Positions 43,788 to 53,480 of a stretch of DNA of 64,000 nt are shown here, in pieces. Numbering within the stretch: position 1 is the first letter of the stretch; every line of letters starts with the position of its first letter. The DNA is from Marivita sp030148515 (GTDB taxonomy: Bacteria > Pseudomonadota > Alphaproteobacteria > Rhodobacterales > Rhodobacteraceae): positions 1,426,001 through 1,490,000 of the forward strand of contig NZ_CP180351.1 in the NCBI RefSeq assembly GCF_048006345.1, read 5' to 3'. The notes beneath the pieces were generated by a model, which saw nothing but the letters and a program-made list of their open reading frames with translations, made no database searches and had not been told where the DNA came from. Made by a program: the position numbers and the translations under genes.

Positions 43788-44542
43788 TACACCGCCTCCG
43801 CCAGAAGATCCGCGTAGCCGTTGTTTTCCACTTCAAGCGCAAGCTCGGGACCACCGGTCTTGATGATCCGGCCATCCGCCATGATGTGAACCACGTCCGG
43901 TTTGATATGGTCCAGCAGTCGCTGATAGTGCGTGATGACAAGGAACCCACGCCCCTCGTCGCGCAGCGCGTTCACACCGTCGGCCACCAGTTTCATCGCG
44001 TCCACATCAAGGCCCGAGTCGGTCTCGTCCAGAATGCACATCTTCGGCTCAAGCATCGCCATCTGCAGGATTTCGTTGCGCTTTTTCTCGCCGCCCGAGA
44101 AGCCTACATTGACCGGACGCTTCAGCATCTCGGCGTCGATCTTCAGGTCCTTCGCTTTGGCACGGATCACCTTGAGGAATTCGCTCGCCGACATCTCTTC
44201 TTCGCCACGCGCCTTGCGCTGGGAATTCACCGCTGTGCGCAGGAAGGTCATGTTGCCAACGCCGGGAATTTCCACCGGATACTGGAATGCAAGAAAGACA
44301 CCTGCCGCAGCACGCTCTTCCGGCTCCATGTCCAGAATATCCTCACCATCCAACGTCGCCGAACCCTCGGTCACTTCGTAGCCATCCTTGCCGGACAGCA
44401 CGTAGGAGAGGGTCGATTTCCCCGACCCGTTCGGCCCCATGATCGCATGCACCTTGCCCGCTTCGACCGTCAGGTTCACACCCTTGAGGATCTGCTTGTC
44501 TTCTTCCTCGAGTTGCACGTGCAGGTTCTTGATTTCCAACAT
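43787..44542 (-). CDS. sufC: Fe-S assembly ATPase SufC
   Basis: Predicted 251 residues from the ATG at 44542. Walker A GPNGSGKST, signature GFSGGEKKRNEI and Walker B CILDETDSGLDVDA mark the ABC-type ATPase that powers the SufBCD scaffold. Upstream lie four small genes separating it from sufB; downstream it is coupled to sufD. Confidence 0.96.
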   Translation of the reverse strand: MLEIKNLHVQLEEEDKQILKGVNLTVEAGKVHAIMGPNGSGKSTLSYVLSGKDGYEVTEGSATLDGEDILDMEPEERAAAGVFLAFQYPVEIPGVGNMTFLRTAVNSQRKARGEEEMSASEFLKVIRAKAKDLKIDAEMLKRPVNVGFSGGEKKRNEILQMAMLEPKMCILDETDSGLDVDAMKLVADGVNALRDEGRGFLVITHYQRLLDHIKPDVVHIMADGRIIKTGGPELALEVENNGYADLLAEAV

Positions 44543-44606
44543 TTTCTTGCCCTTTTCCATTTGGTTGCCCAACCATGCGGGCGATATCTGTTCTGTAAGT
44601 GCGGCC

Positions 44607-44927
44607 TCAGCCGCGATCCGTCAGCACGGCGGTGCCGCTGGCGGACACCATCAACATCGAATTGCCGACCACTTCGTAATCCAGATCCACGCCGACCACG
44701 GCATTGGCCCCAAGCGCCACGGCACGCTGCTCCAATTCGCGCATCGCCACATCCCGTGCGTCCTGCAACTTGGCCTCATACGCGCCCGACCGACCGCCGA
44801 CGATGTCCGTGATCGACGCGAACACATCGCGGACCACGTTGGCACCCATGATCGCCTCACCCACCACGATCCCTTTGTATTCAAGGATCTTCTGGCCTTC
44901 GATGTTGTTTGTCGTCGTGATGATCAT
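44607..44927 (-). CDS. YbjQ family protein (full-length copy)
   Basis: Predicted 106 residues from the ATG at 44927, the usual length for the YbjQ/DUF74 heavy-metal-binding-domain-like family, with TTTNNIEGQKILEYKGIVVG and ANAVVGVDLDYEVVG. These proteins form pentamers of unknown function. A truncated relative lies 500 bp upstream. It sits between sufB and sufC in the suf cluster. Confidence 0.85.
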   Translation of the reverse strand: MIITTTNNIEGQKILEYKGIVVGEAIMGANVVRDVFASITDIVGGRSGAYEAKLQDARDVAMRELEQRAVALGANAVVGVDLDYEVVGNSMLMVSASGTAVLTDRG

Positions 44928-44940
44928 GGCTACCTCTTTA

Positions 44941-45309
44941 TTACGCCTTTTTCGATGGTTCGTCGCTTTTGTATCGGTGCAAACCACCATTCTTACTCAG
45001 TTCTTCAAGCTGTCGTCTCCTCTCAGATGCGATCGATTTGCGAACATCCGCTGCCAATCTGGCAACATGGCGTGTTTTCGCGCCGCCGATCCACCAAACG
45101 AAAAACGCCGCGCACGAAACCGCCACGATCAATGTGAAGAACACCTTGAGAAAAAGAGGCAGCCAGACCATTGGGTGAAACGAGAACAGAATAGTTGCCG
45201 CGATACATACGATCAGAAACGCAAAAATGCCTTCCCTTGCGCCACTAGTGTGTCTTGAGTCATGGATATTGCTCAGGGTCGTGTGGATCTCTGTGAAATT
45301 CGTTCTCAC
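44941..45309 (-). CDS. Small two-helix membrane protein in the suf cluster
   Basis: Predicted 122 residues with two membrane helices (~28-45, IFAFLIVCIAATILFSF; ~50-74) and a basic, helical C-terminal tail. The GTG start overlaps the TGA of the short YbjQ-like gene (GTGA), pointing to translational coupling. I recognise no family. Confidence 0.55.
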   Translation of the reverse strand: MRTNFTEIHTTLSNIHDSRHTSGAREGIFAFLIVCIAATILFSFHPMVWLPLFLKVFFTLIVAVSCAAFFVWWIGGAKTRHVARLAADVRKSIASERRRQLEELSKNGGLHRYKSDEPSKKA

Positions 45310-45434
45310 CTAAACACCCATTCTGATATATGCATAATGTCTTGCCGGACTCCCATTATTGCATTGCCCACCTCAACCCCCTTGCAACCGAAAGTCTTCT
45401 GGCCTTCGATAATGTTGGTCGCCGTGATGATCAT
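45306..45434 (-). CDS. Truncated YbjQ-like protein
   Basis: Predicted 42 residues. MIITATNIIEGQK and GNAIMG align with the first ~35 residues of the full YbjQ copy at 44607-44927; the rest of the family domain is missing and the frame ends after an unrelated tail. The start overlaps the TGA of the 59-residue gene (ATGA) and the stop overlaps the GTG of the next one. It looks like the remnant of a duplication that kept its place in the coupled series. Confidence 0.55.
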   Translation of the reverse strand: MIITATNIIEGQKTFGCKGVEVGNAIMGVRQDIMHISEWVFR

Positions 45435-45610
45435 GTTTTCCTCTTCAAAACCAGTTGCGCGAACAGCGATCCCGTAAACCCGGACGCAAAAGCCAATGCA
45501 ATCGCCATCCACATCGCCAGAGCGTCTGTCAGCACATCCACCACAACTGCGAAAATTGCGCAGAAAACGCCGGTCACAACGGACGTGATCAGGATGGCGG
45601 ATATCGGCAT
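45431..45610 (-). CDS. 59-residue membrane protein after sufB
   Basis: A short open frame starting MPISAILITSVV, with two hydrophobic stretches (residues ~4-26 and ~33-54) and a basic end (LKRKT). Its TGA overlaps the ATG of the truncated YbjQ copy. It starts 46 bp after sufB. I see no strong ribosome binding site; coupling and hydrophobic pattern are the evidence. No family recognised. Confidence 0.5.
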   Translation of the reverse strand: MPISAILITSVVTGVFCAIFAVVVDVLTDALAMWMAIALAFASGFTGSLFAQLVLKRKT

Positions 45611-45655
45611 GGCAAATACTGCGGCGCGGACCGAACCGGGCCGCCCCGGCTCTCC

Positions 45656-47179
<1,524 letters not shown>

Positions 47180-47201
47180 GCTTGCACCCCTGTCTTGTTT
47201 C

Positions 47202-48245
47202 TCACGCGGCTCGCGCGCGGTGTTTTTCCCATTTGGTCAGCCACGTCTCGGCAAACCGCATCACATCGTCTTCGGTTGTCTTCGGCCCGAGCGAGACGCG
47301 GATCGCGCTGCTGGCTGTGACCGTATCGAACCCCATCGCAGTCAGCACCGCGCTGGCCTTGACCTTGCCACTGGAACAGGCCGACCCCGCACTGATCGCG
47401 AAACCCGCCAGGTCCATCTGCATCACTTGCGTCTCGCCCTTCCAGCCGGGTGTGGCCAAGCATGTCGTGTTCGGCAGACGCCGCCCTTCTTTCCCGACAA
47501 AAATAGTCTCTTTAGCGCCAGCCTCAATAGCCGAATCTAGAATGTTTCTAAGTTTTTCGACCCGACCCCAAACCCCGGCGTCCAGATCCCGTGCCGCTGC
47601 TTCCGCGGCTGCACCAAATCCCGCGATCCCGATGACGTTCTCGGTGCCAGAACGGCGCCCCATCTCCTGACCGCCGCCCTTGATCTGCGCCGCAAGATCG
47701 GTTCCGCGTTTCATCACCAGCGCGCCGATCCCTTTTGGCCCACCCAGCTTATGCGCAGAAATCAATGCCATCTCGCAACCAAGCCAGTTGAACGCAACGG
47801 GCAGTTTGCCAAAACCCTGCGTCGCATCCACCACCGCCAGCCCTTGCGGCAGGTCCTGAACAATCCCGGTCTCGGAATTTGCCAGTTGCAAGGCGGTCCG
47901 CGCCGGATCAGTCATCGTCACTTGCCCCGCCTCATCGACCGCCAAAACTGGATCAATCCACGCCCGCACCGCATCATGCTCGATCCCGGCGCCGAACAAC
48001 CCGCGCCCGGCGCAGGCCAAAGCGGCAGCCTCGGTTGCGCCGGAAACAAATACGATATCCGCGCCATCCGCGCCAAACGCCGCCGCCACCTGTGCCCGCG
48101 CCCGCTCGATCAAGCCTTTGGCCGCCCGCCCTTCGGCATGGACGGAAGACGGGTTGCCCGCGACATCCATCGCCGCGATCATCGCGTCGCGCGCCTCAGG
48201 CCGCAGCGGCGTGGTCGCATTGTGATCCAGATAGACGCGCGCCAC
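47202..48245 (-). CDS. NifS/IscS-type cysteine desulfurase
   Basis: Predicted 347 residues. YLDHNATTPLRPEA, GNPSSVHAEGRAAKG, SAHKLGGPKGIGAL (PLP lysine) and the active-site loop GSACSSGKVKAS define class I desulfurases. The GTG at 48245 has GGGAG 9 nt upstream and gives the family N-terminus VARVYLDHNATT; longer starts run into the hairpin element. It is cotranscribed with iscR and sufB and supplies sulfur for the suf system alongside SufS. Confidence 0.9.
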   Translation of the reverse strand: MARVYLDHNATTPLRPEARDAMIAAMDVAGNPSSVHAEGRAAKGLIERARAQVAAAFGADGADIVFVSGATEAAALACAGRGLFGAGIEHDAVRAWIDPVLAVDEAGQVTMTDPARTALQLANSETGIVQDLPQGLAVVDATQGFGKLPVAFNWLGCEMALISAHKLGGPKGIGALVMKRGTDLAAQIKGGGQEMGRRSGTENVIGIAGFGAAAEAAARDLDAGVWGRVEKLRNILDSAIEAGAKETIFVGKEGRRLPNTTCLATPGWKGETQVMQMDLAGFAISAGSACSSGKVKASAVLTAMGFDTVTASSAIRVSLGPKTTEDDVMRFAETWLTKWEKHRARAA

Positions 48246-48254
48246 TCTAAAGCT

Positions 48255-48350
48255 CTCCCGGCTTCTCTGGTTCAGAAATACTTCGGGGGTGAATTGGCCG
48301 CAGGCCAAGAGGGGGCAGCGCCCCCTGCCGGTCGGATTGGCGCAGCCAAT
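48255..48350 (-). repeat. Composite intergenic element between iscR and nifS-type gene
   Basis: Reading the minus strand: ATTGGC-TGC-GCCAAT (48350-48336), AGGGGGC-GCT-GCCCCCT (48326-48310), TTGGCC-TGC-GGCCAA (48308-48294), CACCCCCG, then the tail GTATTTCTGAACCAGAGAAG. The order hairpins, C-rich stretch, TATTT-A-rich-GAAG tail is that of the element at 34969-35062. Confidence 0.6.
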
Positions 48351-48359
48351 ACGATCCCA

Positions 48360-48818
48360 TCACTCGTCCACCACGGCAAACAGGTTCGGCACAGCAGGGC
48401 ACGGAGCCAGCGAATTGCCAACCACATCCGACAGCCGGGTCTGGTGCAGGAACACATAGACATGCGCCGACAAACCTTCCCAAAGCCGGTTGGTCATCGA
48501 TTGCGCACGGCTGCCCGACAGGCCACCTGACGCGCCCGCGCCCTTGTGCATCGCGTCCACCGTTTCATCAACCGCGCCCAACACATCAACCACCCGGATA
48601 TCACTTGCCGCCTTGGCCAGCCGATACCCGCCCCCGGGTCCACGCACCGACGCAACCAGCCCGGCCCGGCGCAGCTTGACGAACAATTGCTCGAGATAGG
48701 GCAACGAAATGTCCTGCCGCTGCGCGATATCGCCCAGCGTCACCAATGTCCCGTCCGGCTGCAGGGCGATATCCGCCAGAGCAACCATCGCATACCGACC
48801 TTTCGTACTCAATTTCAT
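48360..48818 (-). CDS. iscR: Rrf2 family regulator IscR
   Basis: Predicted 152 residues from the ATG at 48818 (MKLSTKGRYAMVAL, the family opening). The winged helix has ISLPYLEQLFVKLRRAGLV and GPGGGYRLAK. The three Fe-S ligand cysteines of E. coli IscR (around 92-104) are absent; the only cysteine is Cys140. It heads the suf cluster and should repress it according to Fe-S status. Rhodobacter sphaeroides IscR has been reported with a similar single-cysteine arrangement. Confidence 0.9.
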   Translation of the reverse strand: MKLSTKGRYAMVALADIALQPDGTLVTLGDIAQRQDISLPYLEQLFVKLRRAGLVASVRGPGGGYRLAKAASDIRVVDVLGAVDETVDAMHKGAGASGGLSGSRAQSMTNRLWEGLSAHVYVFLHQTRLSDVVGNSLAPCPAVPNLFAVVDE

Positions 48819-48906
48819 GGCCGTCTCCCAAACGCCCGTGCGACACAATTGACCTTGCAAGGGCAATTGCCTATGTGCGGATAACCATTTCGGGGAAGCT
48901 TCCCGA

Positions 48907-48944
48907 TTTAGAACCATTCTAAGAAGCCTGAGTGAAGCTGTCAA
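48907..48944 (-). promoter_or_regulatory. iscR-suf promoter overlapped by an Irr/iron control element
   Basis: On the minus strand TTGACA (48944-48939), a 17-bp spacer and TAGAAT (48921-48916) form a near-consensus sigma-70 promoter. On the plus strand TTTAGAACCATTCTAAG (48907-48923) fits the Irr box TTTRGAAYNRTTCYAAA at 16 of 17 positions and covers the -10. The leader to the iscR ATG is ~90 nt. Confidence 0.85.
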
Positions 48945-48992
48945 GATTTACGGACGGCCGCACCAGAGCCAAAGCAGGAGCCACCACCGCCT

Positions 48993-49646
48993 ATGCCCGA
49001 GGTGATTTTTCCCGGACCCGAAGGCCGCCTCGAAGGCCGCTATCATCCCCAAAAAGAAAGCGATGCCCCCATCGCGATCATCCTGCACCCGCATCCGCAG
49101 TTCGGCGGCACGATGAACAACAAGGTCGTCTACAACCTGCACTACGCGTTCTACAACATGGGCTTCACCGTGCTGCGCTTCAACTTCCGCGGCGTCGGGC
49201 GCAGCCAGGGTGAATATGACCAGGGCATCGGAGAGCTGTCTGACGCCGCCTCTGCGCTTGATTACCTGCAATCCATGAACAACAATTCCAAACATTGTTG
49301 GGTTGCGGGTTTCAGTTTCGGCGCCTGGATCGGGATGCAGCTTCTGATGCGCCGCCCCGAGATCACCGGCTTCATCTCGGTCAGCCCGCCTGCCAACATG
49401 TACGACTTTTCCTTCCTCGCCCCCTGCCCCTCGTCCGGCTTGATCATCAACGGAACAGGCGACCGCGTCGCACCTCCTGCCGACACAAGGTCGCTGGTGA
49501 ACAAGCTGTCCGAACAAAAGGGCATCACCGTCACACATACTGAAATCGAAGGCGCCGACCACTTCTTCAAGGAACCGCACATGGATACGATGATCGACAA
49601 TGTGACGGGTTACGTGAAGCGCCGCCTGACCGAGAACAGCCGTTAA
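48993..49646 (+). CDS. Alpha/beta hydrolase (COG2945-like)
   Basis: Predicted 217 residues. ILHPHPQFGGTMNNKVV, FRGVGRSQGEYDQGIGE and the elbow GFSFGAW (nucleophile Ser) with ADHFFKEP are typical of COG2945 hydrolases. It is divergent from iscR, its ATG 49 bp beyond the suf -35 hexamer. Substrate unknown. A small gene follows after 12 bp. Confidence 0.87.
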   Translation: MPEVIFPGPEGRLEGRYHPQKESDAPIAIILHPHPQFGGTMNNKVVYNLHYAFYNMGFTVLRFNFRGVGRSQGEYDQGIGELSDAASALDYLQSMNNNSKHCWVAGFSFGAWIGMQLLMRRPEITGFISVSPPANMYDFSFLAPCPSSGLIINGTGDRVAPPADTRSLVNKLSEQKGITVTHTEIEGADHFFKEPHMDTMIDNVTGYVKRRLTENSR

Positions 49647-49658
49647 GGATCACCCTCC

Positions 49659-49895
49659 ATGTCGATGGTACAAGAGCTTGCTGAAAAGCTTGCCGACGAC
49701 ACCCTCAAGGCGATGAAACATCTCGATGACGACCGCTTCTTCATGGAAGTCGCGGCCGAACTCGGGGCAGCCTCGACCACTCTGGAAGAGGCGTTTCTGA
49801 CCGCAATCCGCGTGCGGCTGGCCGAACGCAAGGCCCGCGCCTTTATCCGGGCGCGGATCGAAGGCCAGAAGAAAGACGAAAACTTCGGACGCTGA
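49659..49895 (+). CDS. Small helical protein of unknown function
   Basis: Predicted 78 residues, charged and likely all-helical (AEKLADDTLKAMKHLDDDRF; ERKARAFIRARIEGQKKDEN). I recognise no family. It is packed between the COG2945 hydrolase and the HD protein in the same direction, suggesting a small operon. Confidence 0.65.
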   Translation: MSMVQELAEKLADDTLKAMKHLDDDRFFMEVAAELGAASTTLEEAFLTAIRVRLAERKARAFIRARIEGQKKDENFGR

Positions 49896-49927
49896 GCGTC
49901 TTTTCCGAAGCCGCGCGCAGAGGTATC

Positions 49928-50506
49928 ATGTCCCGCCTGGATCAACAAATGGCGTTCCTCAGCGAAGTGGACCGCCTGAAGTCCATTATGCGCGCCACCA
50001 CGCTCTGCGACGGCTCGCGGATGGAAAACAGCGCCGAACATTCCTGGCATATAGCACTTTATGCGCTTGTTCTGGCGGAGCATTCCGAAGCGCCTCTCGA
50101 CATCGGCAAAGTCATCAAAATGCTCCTGTTGCACGACATCGTTGAGATCGACGCGGGCGATGCGCCGGTCTTTGGGGATCACGATGTCACCGCGATGGCC
50201 CTTCAGGAACAAGCCGCCGCAGAGCGCATCTTTGGCCTTCTGCCCGACGATCAGGCGCACGAGTTCCGCGCCCTCTGGGAAGAATTCGAAGCAAATGAAA
50301 CACCCGAAGCGCAATTTGCAAAATCCATCGACCGGATGCAGCCACCGATGCAGAACCTTGCATCGGGAGGCGGATCTTGGATCGAGTACGATGTGAGTTA
50401 TGATCGCTTTGCCGCGCAGATCGGCCCCAAGATCAACAAGGGCGCGCCAAAAATCTGGGCATGGCTCCAACCCAAAGTGGCGGCATTCTTCGCTGCGCGG
50501 GACTGA
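49928..50506 (+). CDS. HD-domain hydrolase, YfbR-like
   Basis: Predicted 192 residues. NSAEHSWHIALYALVL, LLLHDIVEIDAGD and AKSIDRMQP give the H..HD..D metal motif of YfbR/HDDC2-type nucleotidases, which dephosphorylate deoxynucleoside monophosphates. It lies 32 bp after the small helical gene. Confidence 0.87.
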   Translation: MSRLDQQMAFLSEVDRLKSIMRATTLCDGSRMENSAEHSWHIALYALVLAEHSEAPLDIGKVIKMLLLHDIVEIDAGDAPVFGDHDVTAMALQEQAAAERIFGLLPDDQAHEFRALWEEFEANETPEAQFAKSIDRMQPPMQNLASGGGSWIEYDVSYDRFAAQIGPKINKGAPKIWAWLQPKVAAFFAARD

Positions 50507-50554
50507 TACGCTTTGATCCTCGCACCAATGCCCAACATCCCCTAGGGTGATCCC

Positions 50555-51298
50555 ATGACAAACTCACCGCACCAGCGTACCCTTCTGCTCACCGGCGCCA
50601 GCCGCGGCATCGGCCATGCCACCGTCAAGAAGTTCGCCGCCGAAGGCTGGCGCGTGATCAGCTGTTCACGGCAGGCATTTTCGCCGAATTGCCCCTGGCC
50701 GGGCGGCGAGCGCAACCACATCCAGGTCGATCTCGCCGACCCGCAACAGACGATGGAGGCTGTCCGCACCGTCAAGGAACGACTCGACGGGGGGCGGCTC
50801 GATGCGCTGGTGAACAATGCCGGTATTTCGCCCAAGGGGCCGAATGGAGAACGGCTCAGCACACTCGACACCGATCTTCGGGACTGGGGCAAGGTGTTCC
50901 ACGTCAATTTCTTCGCCTCGGTGGTGTTGGGGCGCGGATTGAAGGACGAATTGGCCGCGGCCAAGGGTGCCATTGTCAATGTCACCTCAATTGCAGGCGC
51001 GCGGGTCCATCCGTTTGCGGGAGCCGCCTATGCCACGTCGAAAGCGGCGCTTGCGGCACTGACGCGGGAAATGGCCCATGATTTCGGGCCCTTGGGCGTT
51101 CGTGTGAATGCTATTGCGCCCGGTGAGGTGGACACCAGTATCCTGAGCGAAGGCACCGACAAGATCGTCGAGAAACTGCCGATGCGCAGGCTTGGTCAGC
51201 CGAATGAAGTGGCGGATGTCATCTATTTCCTTTGCTCGGGCCAGAGCGGATATGTCACCGGAACCGAAATCGAAGTGAACGGCGGCCAGCACGTTTGA
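50555..51298 (+). CDS. Short-chain dehydrogenase/reductase
   Basis: Predicted 247 residues. LTGASRGIGHATVKKF binds the nicotinamide cofactor; NNAGISPKG, NVTSIAG and the YATSK motif complete the SDR signature, and GYVTGTEIEVNGGQ is the family end. Substrate unknown. It follows the HD gene after 48 bp and may be in the same unit. Confidence 0.88.
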   Translation: MTNSPHQRTLLLTGASRGIGHATVKKFAAEGWRVISCSRQAFSPNCPWPGGERNHIQVDLADPQQTMEAVRTVKERLDGGRLDALVNNAGISPKGPNGERLSTLDTDLRDWGKVFHVNFFASVVLGRGLKDELAAAKGAIVNVTSIAGARVHPFAGAAYATSKAALAALTREMAHDFGPLGVRVNAIAPGEVDTSILSEGTDKIVEKLPMRRLGQPNEVADVIYFLCSGQSGYVTGTEIEVNGGQHV

Positions 51299-51380
51299 CG
51301 CGGCATCTTGCGTTGACGCGCGACAGGGCGGCGTAGACGTCATATTTGGCTGAGACGCCGAAGCAAATTTCTTTGAAAAC

Positions 51381-51416
51381 CGCACCTGCGGCCTGCGATT
51401 TTTCGACGAAAAATCG
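51381..51416. terminator. Paired hairpins between the SDR and lpdA genes
   Basis: CCGCA-CC-TGCGG (51381-51392) is followed by CGATTTTT-CGACG-AAAAATCG (51396-51416). The second has A/T-rich arms, so it could terminate both convergent transcripts. Confidence 0.5.
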
Positions 51417-51459
51417 GAGACACTGCAAAGACCTTTACGAAGATTCGGTTAACGCCGAC

Positions 51460-52851
51460 TTAAAAGTGAATGGCCCGGCCCCAGGCATCCAGCACTGCCT
51501 CATGCATCATTTCCGACAAAGTTGGATGTGGGAACACCGTCTGCATCAGGTCTTCCTCGGTGGTCTCCAACTGCCGCCCGACCACGTAGCCCTGGATCAA
51601 CTCCGTCACTTCCGCGCCCACCATATGCGCCCCCAAGAGCGCGCCGGTTTTCGCATCGAACACCGTCTTGATCATGCCCTCAGGTTCCCCCAGCGCAATC
51701 GCCTTGCCATTCCCGATGAACGGGAAGCGACCGACCTTGATGTCGAAGCCCTTTTCCTTGGCCTGCGCCTCGGTCATGCCAACACTCGCCACCTGCGGCT
51801 GGCAATAGGTGCAGCCCGCAATGCTGTCCGGCTCAACCGCATGCGGATGCCCGCCCGCAATCAACTCGGCCACCATGACCCCCTCATGGCTGGCCTTGTG
51901 CGCGAGCCAAGGCGCGCCGGCGATGTCGCCGATGGCATAGACCCCCTCGACCTCGGTGCGACACATCGGGTCGGTCACGACATGGGTGCGGTCGACCTTG
52001 ACGCCCAACGCCTCAAGCCCCAACCCTTCGGTGTTGCCGACGATGCCAACGGCCGAGATCACCGTGTCGAACTCTTCCTTGCTGACATTACCGCCCTGTT
52101 CGATATGCGCGGTCACCTTGCCTTTGCCGCGATCCAGTTGCTTGACCATCGCCTTTTCGCGGATTGTCATGCCCTGCTTTTCGAACTGTTTCTTTGCGAA
52201 ACCGCTGATTTCGGCATCCTCGACCGGCAGGATGCGATCCATCACTTCGACCACGGTCGTGTCAGCACCCAGAGTGTTGTAGAAGCTGGCGAATTCGATG
52301 CCGATGGCACCGGAGCCGATCACCAGAAGCTTCTTCGGCATGCGTTTGGGGACCAGAGCGTGCTTGTAGGTCCAGACAAGATCGCCATCCGCCTCAAGCC
52401 CCGGCAGCTCGCGCGCCCGCGCGCCGGTGGCAATGACGATGTTCTTGGCACTCAGGTCTTCAACCCCCTTGTCCGTCTTGACCTGCACCTTGCCCTTGGC
52501 GGGGATCGTGGCCTCGCCCATCACCACCGTGACCTTGTTCTTCTTGAGCAGATGCCCCACCCCGGAATTCAGCTGTTTCGCAATCCCGCGCGAGCGCTTG
52601 ACCACGGCGTCGAGATCAAACCCGATGCCCTCGGCCTTCAGCCCAAATTCCTTGGCGCGGTGCATGAGGTGGAACACCTCGGAGGTGCGCAGCATGGCCT
52701 TGGTCGGAATACAGCCCCAGTTGAGACAGATGCCGCCCAGATGTTCGCGTTCGACAACCGCAACATTCAGCCCAAGCTGTGCGCCTCGGATGGCGGCGAC
52801 ATAGCCGCCGGGGCCTGCGCCGATCACGATCATGTCGAAGCTTTTGCTCAT
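51460..52851 (-). CDS. lpdA: Dihydrolipoyl dehydrogenase (E3)
   Basis: Predicted 463 residues. FAD motif GAGPGGYVAAIRGAQLG, redox disulfide GGICLNWGCIPTKA, NAD motif VIGSGAIGIEFA and the C-terminal HPTLSEMMHEAVLDAWG with its catalytic histidine. E3 reoxidises lipoamide in 2-oxoacid dehydrogenase complexes. No E1/E2 gene is adjacent. GGAGGAGAG precedes the ATG. An exact CtrA box lies ~150 bp upstream. Confidence 0.95.
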   Translation of the reverse strand: MSKSFDMIVIGAGPGGYVAAIRGAQLGLNVAVVEREHLGGICLNWGCIPTKAMLRTSEVFHLMHRAKEFGLKAEGIGFDLDAVVKRSRGIAKQLNSGVGHLLKKNKVTVVMGEATIPAKGKVQVKTDKGVEDLSAKNIVIATGARARELPGLEADGDLVWTYKHALVPKRMPKKLLVIGSGAIGIEFASFYNTLGADTTVVEVMDRILPVEDAEISGFAKKQFEKQGMTIREKAMVKQLDRGKGKVTAHIEQGGNVSKEEFDTVISAVGIVGNTEGLGLEALGVKVDRTHVVTDPMCRTEVEGVYAIGDIAGAPWLAHKASHEGVMVAELIAGGHPHAVEPDSIAGCTYCQPQVASVGMTEAQAKEKGFDIKVGRFPFIGNGKAIALGEPEGMIKTVFDAKTGALLGAHMVGAEVTELIQGYVVGRQLETTEEDLMQTVFPHPTLSEMMHEAVLDAWGRAIHF

Positions 52852-52992
52852 GGCCTGCTCTCCTCCATCAAGGTCAGGTTTGGGACAAAGCGTAGGCCAA
52901 AGCGTCAGGGCTCACAATGGGGCATGGCCAATAGGTCCGCATCGGCCCCAATGTTTCGCGCGCGAAACAATAGGACAGTCAAACTGACCGTT

Positions 52993-53008
52993 TAACCATT
53001 TGTTAACA
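52993..53008. promoter_or_regulatory. Exact CtrA box (TTAA-N7-TTAAC)
   Basis: TTAACCATTTGTTAAC matches the full CtrA consensus. It lies in the 166-bp gap upstream of lpdA (minus strand) and just after holC ends, so lpdA is the only gene it could directly control from the usual side. Confidence 0.5.
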
Positions 53009-53017
53009 GGGGAGAAA

Positions 53018-53476
53018 TCAAGCCTCGGCCTTCTTTTCCCAGCGCCCCAATTCCTCGGACCAGTATTGCGCCGAACAGCCTGCGCCAGTCAGGTTGCGCC
53101 ACTGGCCGCGTGCCACATCGACCGCGGCGGGATCATTGCCATCAAAGAGGATACACACCCGCTCCAACCGCTGCACTTCGTCCGAAGAAACATCTGCGCC
53201 ATCAACGGTCATGAGGCATTGCGGGTCGTTGGCCGCCTCGCGTGTCATCGTCAAAAGCACCGGCTGCGCCGCGTCATGCGGCCCACCCGCGAGGCCATGC
53301 GGCAGGAATCCCTCTTCCGGCCCCAACCACAGTTTCTGGTCCAGCCAGTCCATCCGCGCGGCATCTTTCCCGCGCACCGCCACGCGCCAGCCAGCACCCA
53401 GCGCCTTGCCCAAGAGCATGGGCAAGGTCGCCTCGAGCGGCTTTTGCGTCAGGTGGTAGAAATAGGCCGCGCCCAT
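53018..53476 (-). CDS. holC: DNA polymerase III subunit chi
   Basis: Predicted 152 residues. AYFYHLTQKPLEATLPMLLGKAL and WRVAVRGKDAARMDWLDQKLW are typical of HolC, which links the clamp loader to SSB. The start at 53476 lies 4 bp after the pepA stop, the usual pepA-holC pairing in proteobacteria. Confidence 0.92.
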   Translation of the reverse strand: MGAAYFYHLTQKPLEATLPMLLGKALGAGWRVAVRGKDAARMDWLDQKLWLGPEEGFLPHGLAGGPHDAAQPVLLTMTREAANDPQCLMTVDGADVSSDEVQRLERVCILFDGNDPAAVDVARGQWRNLTGAGCSAQYWSEELGRWEKKAEA

Positions 53477-53480
53477 GGGA

